In this document: positions 8,034-15,307 of the stretch, in pieces
Position numbering within the stretch: the stretch's first letter is position 1
How the letters are laid out: each line of letters opens with the position of its first letter
DNA from: Desulfobulbaceae bacterium
GTDB taxonomy: Bacteria > Desulfobacterota > Desulfobulbia > Desulfobulbales > Desulfocapsaceae
Assembly: GCA_011390165.1 (NCBI GenBank)
Contig: JAABSV010000039.1
Location: 1-38,433 of the forward strand
Reading direction: 5' to 3'
DNA length: 38,433 bases
Program-made: the position numbers and the translations under genes
Notes under the pieces: generated by a model
Database searches by the model: none
What the model was told of the DNA's origin: nothing
The model's input: the letters and a program-made list of their open reading frames with translations, nothing else

Positions 8034-8276
8034 TTATTTGCCGACATTGAGGGCTGAATCGAGCCAATCGGCCAGCGCCTGGTCCTCGGGCATGGCAAGG
8101 ATTGGTCTTTTTGCCGCCATCAATACCTGGAGGTTGGCCGGTTGCAGGTGGGTGCAGGCACGGAGGTCGATCTTGCCCTTTGGATGCCGGAGCAGCCAGG
8201 CGAGAAGGGTTTCGGCATCGTCGCCGGTCACCATGCCGGTAAACAGAACGCGGTCCCTTTTGAACATCAACGGCAT
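8034..8276 (-). CDS. small STAS-like protein of the chemosensory operon
   Basis: Protein of 80 aa. The core KIDLRACTHLQPANLQVLMAA resembles the strand-turn-helix of STAS domains, but shortened and with no clear phosphorylatable Ser at the usual place. Small proteins of this kind occur beside cheA in other proteobacterial chemosensory clusters; their function is not established. The ATG at 8276 lies 10 bp inside the end of cheA and has AAGGAG 8 nt upstream, so translation is coupled to CheA and the two products probably interact. It could be a scaffold, a phosphorylation modulator, or a stand-in for the missing CheZ/CheX/CheC (inference). Confidence 0.7.
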   Translation of the reverse strand: MPLMFKRDRVLFTGMVTGDDAETLLAWLLRHPKGKIDLRACTHLQPANLQVLMAAKRPILAMPEDQALADWLDSALNVGK

Positions 8277-10732
8277 GACAGGATCTCCTTGATATCGAGA
8301 ACGAGCAACACCGAGCCGTTGCCGAGCAGGGCGGAGCCGGCATAGGCGGCAAGACCGGTCAGCACGCTGTGCATTGGTTTGAGGATAATCTCCACCGTTT
8401 CCCTGAAGTCATCAACGATGATTCCAACCGATTCGCCGGCATGGCGGACCAGGAGCACGGCCAATTCCCCTTCGGCGTTGGTTTCTGGCGGTATGTTCAT
8501 GTCGAGAAGGGAGTTGAGGTTCAACAGGGGAACGATCCGGCCGCGCAGGACGATGGCCTGGTGCTCTTTGATTCGGTAGATAGATTCCGTTGGGACGCGT
8601 ACCGTTTCCAGAACGCTTTCCATCGGCACCCCGAAGATCTGTCGGTTCGTTTCGACGATCATCACGTTGGTGACCGCCATCGACAAGGGGAGGGAGAGAC
8701 GGAGTCGGGTGCCTTTGCCCTTTTCGCTTTCCAGGGAGAGGATACCGTTGACCTTTTCCACCGCGTTCCGGACCACATCCATGCCCACCCCGCGACCAGA
8801 GAGATCGGAAACGGTCTCGGCGGTGGAGAAACCGGCGGCAAAGACCAGGTTAACCGCCTCCTGGTCGCTGATCCGGGCCATCTGTTCGGCATTGAGTATG
8901 CCTTTCTCGTAGGCCTTGTGCTTGATAACCAGGGGATCAATCCCCCTGCCGTCGTCGCTGATCTCAATGATCACCCGGTCCGATTCCTGACTGGCTCGGA
9001 TGACGATGGTTCCGGTCGCCGGTTTGCCGAGGCTGCGGCGGTGGTCCGGCGACTCGATACCATGGTCGAGGCTGTTGCGGACAATATGGACCAGGGGATC
9101 GCCCAGGGCTTCGATGACATTCTTGTCCGCTTCAGTCTCCTCACCCTGGAGGACGAGATTGACCTGTTTGCCAAGCTTTTGCGAGGTGTCGCGCACCAGG
9201 CGGTGGAAACGCTGGAGGACCAGGGAAATCGGCATCATCCGGACCTGCATGATCGAATCCTGCATCTCGCCGGCGATTCGGTGAATTATTGCGTACTGTG
9301 CCTTGATTTCCCGGGAGAGGTCGCGAATGCCGTAGATGGTTTCGGCCCGGTCGGCAAGATAGGGCAGGGCGTTCTTGGCCACCACCATCTCGCCGATGAG
9401 GTTCATCAACCGGTCGATTTTGAACTGATCTACCTTGATACTTTTGGCCCCGACCAACACGTCATCGGCACGACGGCCAAACTTCGTTTCCCCATCGCCC
9501 GGGGGGTGGGGCGGTTCGGCTACTGGTGGCGCCTGGGCCGACTGTTCGCTGAGGGTCTCTGCGGCCGTCTGACTCCAGGCGCTGATCCGGGCGAACTGCG
9601 GCAGCGGCTCGGCCGTCGGCAGCGGAAACTGTCGGTTCAGCCAGGCAAGCAGGGGTTGAGACGAGGATTCGGCCAGGGCGGCGTTGAGGGCGGTTTCCAG
9701 GCCGTCTTTCTCTTCCTGCCGACCAAGGGCGATGAGGCAGCCGGTCAGCGAGGCGGCCGCCGCCTTGATGCGACCGGGCAGCCAGGGAACATCGTCCGGC
9801 ATGGTGAGAATTTCCCGCTGGGCGGCAAGCAGGTCGCCCACCGCAGGAGGAAACGGAGCTGTTCCCCCTGTCTTGTTGTCAGGAAAACCGGACGTAGAGG
9901 ACTCTGCGGCGAGTTCTTCCGGCAATGACTGCTGGCCTGGGGTTGTCTGCTGCCGGCGGAGAAATTCCTCCGGCAGCGGCACTATTTTGACCTGCTCGGA
10001 AACGTAGCGAAAGTGTTCTTCCAGCTCCGGCAAAGTCGCGCTACTGAGCAGGCGAAAATCGAGCAGGCAGCGGTAGGGGTCAAATTCAGCCAGATCCGGC
10101 CACTCCTGGCGAGCGGCAATGCCACCCCAGACGAGCCCCGGGGTCAATCGGGCCTGGTGGAAGGGGTCGTCGCCTTGGAAAAAACACTCTTCCAGCGGAC
10201 GGTAGCACAACCAGTGCAAAGAGAGTCCCTGCCGGGCAGCATGGTCGGCGGCAGCCTGTGCTGCTTCGGGCAGGTCGGGCAGGTCGGGGGGCGAAAGTTC
10301 ATGCCTGGGCACAGGTGGTCCGGAGGGCTCCGCCTCACCAACAGCGGCAGGGGCGATCAATTGGCGCAGGGCCTCGGCAAGGCCGACAGAAGTCTCGATA
10401 TGGCGGGAGTCGACCCGTCCCTGTGCCTCAAACTCGTCACAGAGCATGCCGACATAATCGGCGGCATCGAGGAGCCGATCGGCAAGCAGGCGAGAATAGC
10501 CGACCTGACCCTGACGTACCGCATCGAGCAGATCCTCGCCGGCATGGAGCACCCTGGTCAGTTCCGGCAGATCGAACAGGCCGCTGTTGCCTTTCAGGGT
10601 GTGGACCAGGCGGAAAAGTTCCGACAGCAGCCGATCGTTTGCCGGCTCCTTTTCCAGTTGCAACAGGTTGTCGGCGATTGCCTGCAGGGCCTCTTTTGTT
10701 TCGGCCAGGAATTGTTCGAGTAAAGCGTTCAC
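8267..10732 (-). CDS. cheA: chemotaxis histidine kinase CheA
   Basis: Protein of 821 aa. The HPt domain spans residues 1-105 with phosphorylated His44 in LVHTLKGNSGLFDL. A middle region (about 165-265, WLCYRPLEECFFQGDDPF...) is probably the regulator-binding P2-type domain, followed by a long linker. Then come the dimerisation domain (KVDQFKIDRLMNLIGEMV), the ATPase domain (N box HIVRNSLDHGIE, G boxes DDGRGID and GRGVGMDVV) and a C-terminal CheW-like domain. All catalytic boxes are intact. It autophosphorylates under MCP/CheW control and passes phosphate to CheY, CheB and probably the HD-GYP regulator. The start is a GTG at 10732, overlapping the upstream cheY stop by 4 bp, with GAGG 8 nt upstream. 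Confidence 0.96.
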   Translation of the reverse strand: MNALLEQFLAETKEALQAIADNLLQLEKEPANDRLLSELFRLVHTLKGNSGLFDLPELTRVLHAGEDLLDAVRQGQVGYSRLLADRLLDAADYVGMLCDEFEAQGRVDSRHIETSVGLAEALRQLIAPAAVGEAEPSGPPVPRHELSPPDLPDLPEAAQAAADHAARQGLSLHWLCYRPLEECFFQGDDPFHQARLTPGLVWGGIAARQEWPDLAEFDPYRCLLDFRLLSSATLPELEEHFRYVSEQVKIVPLPEEFLRRQQTTPGQQSLPEELAAESSTSGFPDNKTGGTAPFPPAVGDLLAAQREILTMPDDVPWLPGRIKAAAASLTGCLIALGRQEEKDGLETALNAALAESSSQPLLAWLNRQFPLPTAEPLPQFARISAWSQTAAETLSEQSAQAPPVAEPPHPPGDGETKFGRRADDVLVGAKSIKVDQFKIDRLMNLIGEMVVAKNALPYLADRAETIYGIRDLSREIKAQYAIIHRIAGEMQDSIMQVRMMPISLVLQRFHRLVRDTSQKLGKQVNLVLQGEETEADKNVIEALGDPLVHIVRNSLDHGIESPDHRRSLGKPATGTIVIRASQESDRVIIEISDDGRGIDPLVIKHKAYEKGILNAEQMARISDQEAVNLVFAAGFSTAETVSDLSGRGVGMDVVRNAVEKVNGILSLESEKGKGTRLRLSLPLSMAVTNVMIVETNRQIFGVPMESVLETVRVPTESIYRIKEHQAIVLRGRIVPLLNLNSLLDMNIPPETNAEGELAVLLVRHAGESVGIIVDDFRETVEIILKPMHSVLTGLAAYAGSALLGNGSVLLVLDIKEILSCR

Positions 10733-11100
10733 TGATGGGCCTCACCAAGGAGCAGGCGGCAATTGGCCAGCAGTTCATCCGGTTTGACCGGTTTGACCAG
10801 ATAGATGTTGGCTCCGGCGGCATAGGCCCGGCTTCGGTCATTGGCGGCGGATTCGGTGGAGATCATCATTGCCGGGGCCTGGGATACATCCCGTCCGCGC
10901 AGTTCGCGGACAAAACCATAGCCATCCTGCATCGGCATGTTGATGTCGACGATGTACAGATCAAAGGGTGCCTGCAGGGTTTTCTCCATCGCCTCGACGC
11001 CGTTGATCGCCTCGACCACGTGGTAGCCGGCCCCTTCGAGAATGGTGCGGTAGTAGAGACGCAGCGTCGCCGCATCATCAACGATCAGGATCCGTTTCAT
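10729..11100 (-). CDS. cheY: CheY-like single-domain response regulator (cheA-proximal copy)
   Basis: Receiver-only protein of 123 aa. The acidic pair is Asp8-Asp9, the phosphoacceptor Asp52 (YIVDINMPMQDG), and the conserved switch residues lie in MMISTES and LVKPV. The ATG at 11100 overlaps the cheR stop by 4 bp and is served by AAGGAA within cheR; its own stop overlaps the GTG of cheA. Tight coupling to cheA suggests this is the dedicated partner of the kinase. It differs in sequence from the CheY at 7561-7935, so the operon makes two distinct response regulators. Confidence 0.94.
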   Translation of the reverse strand: MKRILIVDDAATLRLYYRTILEGAGYHVVEAINGVEAMEKTLQAPFDLYIVDINMPMQDGYGFVRELRGRDVSQAPAMMISTESAANDRSRAYAAGANIYLVKPVKPDELLANCRLLLGEAHQ

Positions 11101-11939
11101 TTAGTTTCCTTGGTTTTGTGGTAGACAACCGCATCGGAAAATTTGCGGACCTGGTAGAGCGAAGAGATCCGGCTCATCGACTCGGAATGGCCAAGACAGA
11201 GAAAGCCGCCGGGGTTGAGGGCGTCGTAGAAGGTATCCGCCGCATGGCGGCGGGAGAGGTCATCAAAATAGATCAGCAGGTTACGGCAAAAGATCACGTC
11301 AAAGTCACGATAGCCCCGGACATCGGTCGGCTTCATCAGATTGACCTTGGTAAAGGCCACGGCCTGGCGCAAATCGTCGCAGATCTGGTAGCCACCGTCG
11401 TGGTAGCGAAAGTATTTATAGAGAAGCTCCTTGGGGAGATTGACGATCGAGCGGGCCGAATAGTGGCCACGCTTGGCCTGGGAGATGATCCTGGTGTCGA
11501 TGTCAGAGGAGATGATTTCAACATCGCAATGATGTATTTCCGGCCAGTATTCGAGGAGGTACATGGCGATGGAATAGGCCTCTTCGCCGGAGGAGGAAGG
11601 GACCGACCAGATGCGAATGGGTCCACTCCCTTTTTTGCCGCCGAGAATCTCCGGGAGAATCGAGTTCACCAGGCACTTGAACTGGTACTCTTCGCGAAAA
11701 AAATAGGTCTCGTTCACCGTCATCAGGTTGGTGAGAGTCTGCAACTCGTCGCCGGTGGTTTCGAATCGTAACATTATGAAATAGTTGCGAAAGCTACCTG
11801 AATCGGTCTCCATTATCCGCTCCAGCAGGCGCTTGTCGACAAAATAGCGCTTGGAGTCCTCGAACTGGATGCCGGTCTTCCGATAGAAGAATTCGCGGAA
11901 TTTAAGGAATTCCTCTTGGCTGATGCTGATTTCGGCCAT
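11097..11939 (-). CDS. cheR: chemoreceptor methyltransferase CheR
   Basis: Protein of 280 aa, the usual length of a minimal CheR without TPR repeats. The N-terminal helical domain (about 1-80) recognises the receptor. The SAM-binding domain carries IRIWSVPSSSGEEAYSIAMY, where the usual AGCATGEE core is varied but the acidic GEE is kept. SSDIDTRIISQAKRGHY and FDVIFCRNLLIYFDD follow, all typical. It methylates glutamates of the MCPs in the operon to adapt signalling. It starts 6 bp after the HEAT gene; no clear ribosome site, so translation probably depends on that gene. Confidence 0.95.
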   Translation of the reverse strand: MAEISISQEEFLKFREFFYRKTGIQFEDSKRYFVDKRLLERIMETDSGSFRNYFIMLRFETTGDELQTLTNLMTVNETYFFREEYQFKCLVNSILPEILGGKKGSGPIRIWSVPSSSGEEAYSIAMYLLEYWPEIHHCDVEIISSDIDTRIISQAKRGHYSARSIVNLPKELLYKYFRYHDGGYQICDDLRQAVAFTKVNLMKPTDVRGYRDFDVIFCRNLLIYFDDLSRRHAADTFYDALNPGGFLCLGHSESMSRISSLYQVRKFSDAVVYHKTKETK

Positions 11940-11945
11940 GGTTTT

Positions 11946-12569
11946 TCAGGGGGTATCGATCCGCTTCAGGGCCACATCGGCCGCAAAAGCGATAAAAGGT
12001 TCATCGGGAAATCGTTCTTTAAGGCCTTGCAGGGCCTCTCTTGAGGCCGACGTCGCCACTTCACCGAGGAGATCCACCGCCGCGGCGCAGACATTGACGT
12101 GGTCGTCGTGCAAGATCACCGTTTTCAACCACTCCTCCACATTCTGGCTGCGCAGGGACTCGAGAATGTTGACCGTAAATATTCGCACGTCGGGATCGGG
12201 ATCGTCGAGCAGGTTGGCCATGATTGGTGAAACCTGGTTCGGCAGCAGTTTCATTGTCTCAATCGCCTCGTTGCGGATGGCGGCGTCCTCGCTGCGAAGA
12301 CAGGCGACCATCCCGGCTATTGCCTCATCGTCGCCCAGTTCGGTGAGACTGGTAAGGATGACTGCCCGTACCGACCGCTCCGGTTCGTTCTGCAGTTGGG
12401 CCACCAGGGCCGAAGTTGCCCCCGGACAGTTGGCGAGATCCTTTGCCGCCCACCGTCGGGCGGCCGGGCTTGGGTCGGTCAGTTGCAGCTCGAGACTGGC
12501 ACAGTCCCGCAGCCGTTTTCGTTCATCGTGTTCGGTAGCGGGCGATTCTTTCGGATTGACGAAGGGCAT
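11946..12569 (-). CDS. HEAT-repeat protein of the chemosensory operon
   Basis: Protein of 207 aa built almost entirely of HEAT-like helical repeats. Recurring 30-residue units can be recognised by D-x-(D/E)-P-x-V-R-like turns, as in DPSPAARRWAAKDL, EPERSVRAVILTSL, SEDAAIRNEAIETM and DPDPDVRIFTVNIL. Such proteins bind other proteins and have no catalytic site. HEAT proteins accompany some non-flagellar chemosensory clusters, but the role here is unknown; CheR, CheB or the soluble MCP would be natural partners. The ATG at 12569 has AAGGAT 7 nt upstream. It lies 15 bp after cheB and 6 bp before cheR. Confidence 0.88.
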   Translation of the reverse strand: MPFVNPKESPATEHDERKRLRDCASLELQLTDPSPAARRWAAKDLANCPGATSALVAQLQNEPERSVRAVILTSLTELGDDEAIAGMVACLRSEDAAIRNEAIETMKLLPNQVSPIMANLLDDPDPDVRIFTVNILESLRSQNVEEWLKTVILHDDHVNVCAAAVDLLGEVATSASREALQGLKERFPDEPFIAFAADVALKRIDTP

Positions 12570-12584
12570 GGGTGATCCTTTGGC

Positions 12585-13649
12585 TTAATTGGTCCAGGTG
12601 ATCAGCTGTCTGGCCACCTTGTCGGCGGAGAGAACGACTCCCGCCCCGCCACGGCTGATCAGTTCGGCCGGCATACCGAAGACCACCGCCGATTCTTCCG
12701 ACTCAGCGATAGTTCGGCCTCCCTGTTTTCTGATGGCGGTGAAGGCGTCGGCACCGTCGTATCCCATGCCGGTCAGCATCACCGCGATCACCCGGCTTGG
12801 GTCACAGTGTTCCAGCACCGAGCGGCCGAGAAGTTCCACCGAGGGGTGCCACATCATCTCTTTGTTTTCCGGTTTCGCCAACACCGTCAGTTTGTTGCCG
12901 CGCCGGGTCAGCACCATGTCGCTGCCCCCCTTGCCTATGTAGATGGTGCCAGCCTCAACAGGCATCGGTTGCGCCGCCTCCACCACGGTGAGGGGGCAGA
13001 GGCCGTTCATCCGTTCGGCAAAGGGGCGGGTAAAGGTTGGCGGCATGTGTTGCGCCACCAGCACCGGCCAGGGAAAGTCCGGCGGCAACAGGGGCAGGAC
13101 CTCTTCCAGGGTTCGCGGGCCGCCGGTGGAGACCCCGATCACCACCAGCCCCTCGTTGGCCGTCCCCCTTCTGCTGGTAACAGGCCGAGGCTGCGGTCTT
13201 TCCCGCTCCTCCCGCAGACGCTGGGCGAGACCCCGGGGGGTGTTTTTCCCCCTGATCCGGGCCCGGGCCGCCGCCCGAACCTTTTCAACGAGTTCTCTGC
13301 CGATCATTTCGATGGAGAGGGAGATCGTTCCCCCCGGTTTGGTGACGTAATCGACAGCGCCGAGATGGAGGGCCTCGAAGGTTGCCAAGGCCCCCTTCTC
13401 GGTGATTGACGAGACCATCACCACCGGTACCGGCCGTTCTGCCATGAGCAGGGAGAGGGCGGTAATGCCGTCCATTTCGGGCATATTGATGTCCAGGGTG
13501 ACCACATCGGGTTGAAAATTGCGGTTTTGTTCCACCGCCTCTTTACCGTTGTGGGCCGCCTGAATGACAAAATCACCTTCTGCCTGAAACAGGGTGTTGA
13601 GAAGGCGACGCATCAGGGCCGAGTCATCGACTATGAGCAGTTTGATCAT
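12585..13649 (-). CDS. cheB: chemoreceptor methylesterase/response regulator CheB
   Basis: Protein of 354 aa. The receiver domain (1-125) has phosphoacceptor Asp53 (VTLDINMPEMDG) and Lys104. A linker (about 130-165) rich in Arg leads to the methylesterase domain (about 167-350). The catalytic triad is visible: Ser174 in GVSTGGP, His201 in AQHMPP and Asp297 in TGMGYDGAD. It removes methyl groups from the MCPs when phosphorylated by CheA, opposing CheR. The ATG at 13649 starts directly at the receiver domain and has an AGGTAGG in front of it; an in-frame extension to 13691 would add 14 unconserved residues through a terminator-like region. No cheD accompanies it. Confidence 0.95.
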   Translation of the reverse strand: MIKLLIVDDSALMRRLLNTLFQAEGDFVIQAAHNGKEAVEQNRNFQPDVVTLDINMPEMDGITALSLLMAERPVPVVMVSSITEKGALATFEALHLGAVDYVTKPGGTISLSIEMIGRELVEKVRAAARARIRGKNTPRGLAQRLREERERPQPRPVTSRRGTANEGLVVIGVSTGGPRTLEEVLPLLPPDFPWPVLVAQHMPPTFTRPFAERMNGLCPLTVVEAAQPMPVEAGTIYIGKGGSDMVLTRRGNKLTVLAKPENKEMMWHPSVELLGRSVLEHCDPSRVIAVMLTGMGYDGADAFTAIRKQGGRTIAESEESAVVFGMPAELISRGGAGVVLSADKVARQLITWTN

Positions 13650-13673
13650 CCTACCTGGTTCCGTTCTGGTTAT

Positions 13674-13711
13674 TTGAGAAAATGCCGCCACCTCGTTTCC
13701 AGGGTGGCGGC
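13674..13711 (-). terminator. terminator-like hairpin between cheW and cheB
   Basis: On the minus strand, a perfect 9-bp stem GCCGCCACC/GGTGGCGGC (arms at 13703-13711 and 13684-13692, 10-nt loop) is followed at once by ATTTTCTC. It sits 20 bp after the cheW stop. In the middle of an operon it would act as a partial terminator, making mcp and cheW more abundant than cheB and the genes beyond. Confidence 0.5.
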
Positions 13712-13730
13712 GGACAAGCGGGCGGTGCGG

Positions 13731-15296
13731 TCAGGCACCGAGCTGGTCCAGCTGTACCATGTCGTCGGCGGTTATCAGCTCGGCCGGGTCGATCAGCTGC
13801 ACCATCCGCTGCTGCTGTTCCAGGTTGGCCATCCGTGACACCAACTGGGCCTGCTCCAGGGAGAGGCGGGGTGCCGGTTCGATCGCTGCTCGGTGGATCT
13901 TCAACACCTCCGCCACCGAGTCGACGATGAAGCCGGTGCGTATCTCGGCAATCAGAAAGACCATGACCCGTTGCCGGTCGGTACGCGCCACCGCCGCCAT
14001 GCCGAGGCGGCGGCGGAGATCGATGACCGGCAGGACCGAGCCGCGCAGGTTGATCACCCCTTCGACAAAGGCAGGCGCCTTGGGCACATGGGTCAATTCC
14101 TCCGGCACCCGGACAATTTCCTGAACGCTGTCGATGGGGACGCCGAACTCCTCCTTGTCGAGGCGAAACACGACTACCTGCTCGTCATCGTCAACCGTTT
14201 CGGCGTCAGCATCGATGGCGTTTTCCTGCCCGTCCTGCAGCTGTAGATTTTCCATGCTGGTGAGGGCCTCCTTGACCGCAGAATGACGAAACAGATTTGT
14301 CGCTGAAATGATCGAAACCAGCCGTTTTCCGTCGTTGAGACGGCAGATGTCGGTAATGTCGGCAAGATTGCCTTCCCGGCTGAGAAAGGTCGGCATCGGG
14401 TTGACACTGGCCTTTGCGACCCGTAACACCTCGTTGACACTGTCCATCACCACCCCCACCGAATCCGTGCCAAGGGAGACCACCACAATCCGGCTATGGT
14501 CATCGTTGTCGCGGTTGGGCAGGCCGAACATCTGGCGCAGGTTGACCAGAGGGAGAAGGCGGTTGCGCAGGGTCATCAGCCCAACGACATGGGATTCGGA
14601 GTGGGGAACATGGATAATCTCTTCGGGAATCTGGACGATTTCCTGGACGTCGCTGATATCCATGGCATATTCCTGCCCGGCCACCTCGAAGCTGACCAGC
14701 TGCAACTCGTCACTGTTTTCTTCTTCGTTGTCGTCGCGGCTTTCCTGACTGGCCTGGTGGTCACTGGCCCGGGTGATGGCGGCAATTTCCGGAAACTCCC
14801 GGGCAATCAGCTTGGCAAAATCGAGCACCATGACCACCGCGTGCCCACCGACATCCTTGATCAACCCCGACAGCAGTTCGGTGTTGATGGTGCCGCGGAT
14901 GCTGGCAACCCCTTCAATCTTTGCCGGGTCAATGCCGACGACGCTCGCCACTCGGTCAACCACAAAGCCCAAAGGTTGGCCGGTGTCGATGACGATGGCC
15001 CGGGTCGAATCGTCATGGGCCGATGGGGCGAAGGCAAAGATCCGTCGCAGCGAGATGATCGGCAGGACCCGGCCGCGAAGATTGGCCAGCCCATCAAGGG
15101 TCGCCGGTGCCAGGGGCACCTTGACCACCTCCGGCACGCGGATGATCTCTTGCACCGGTGCCATGTCAACGGCAAAGACCTCGTCGCCGGCGATGAAGGT
15201 GACAAACTGGCGGATATCCGCTTCTGGTCCACCGAGATCATCTTCTCTCTGCGACGACCGTTTAATACTCTTTTCTTCTGGCAATGCTGTGGTCAT
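13731..15296 (-). CDS. CheW-type coupling protein with three CheW domains
   Basis: Protein of 521 aa. Three complete CheW domains, about residues 27-165, 198-335 and 370-505, are joined by acidic linkers. Each shows the same landmarks: an opening (V/L)-x-F strand, VQEIIRVP / VQEIVQIP / VQEIVRVP, then LRGRVLPIISLR / LRNRLLPLVNLR / LRGSVLPVIDLR. Normal CheW has one domain and about 150-170 aa. CheW links MCP tips to CheA; a triple version could bridge several receptors or kinases, or change the spacing of the array. AGGAG lies 6 nt before the ATG at 15296. It begins 11 bp after the double-tip MCP gene. No single-domain cheW is present in the window. Confidence 0.93.
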   Translation of the reverse strand: MTTALPEEKSIKRSSQREDDLGGPEADIRQFVTFIAGDEVFAVDMAPVQEIIRVPEVVKVPLAPATLDGLANLRGRVLPIISLRRIFAFAPSAHDDSTRAIVIDTGQPLGFVVDRVASVVGIDPAKIEGVASIRGTINTELLSGLIKDVGGHAVVMVLDFAKLIAREFPEIAAITRASDHQASQESRDDNEEENSDELQLVSFEVAGQEYAMDISDVQEIVQIPEEIIHVPHSESHVVGLMTLRNRLLPLVNLRQMFGLPNRDNDDHSRIVVVSLGTDSVGVVMDSVNEVLRVAKASVNPMPTFLSREGNLADITDICRLNDGKRLVSIISATNLFRHSAVKEALTSMENLQLQDGQENAIDADAETVDDDEQVVVFRLDKEEFGVPIDSVQEIVRVPEELTHVPKAPAFVEGVINLRGSVLPVIDLRRRLGMAAVARTDRQRVMVFLIAEIRTGFIVDSVAEVLKIHRAAIEPAPRLSLEQAQLVSRMANLEQQQRMVQLIDPAELITADDMVQLDQLGA

Positions 15297-15307
15297 GGAG
15301 ACTCCTG

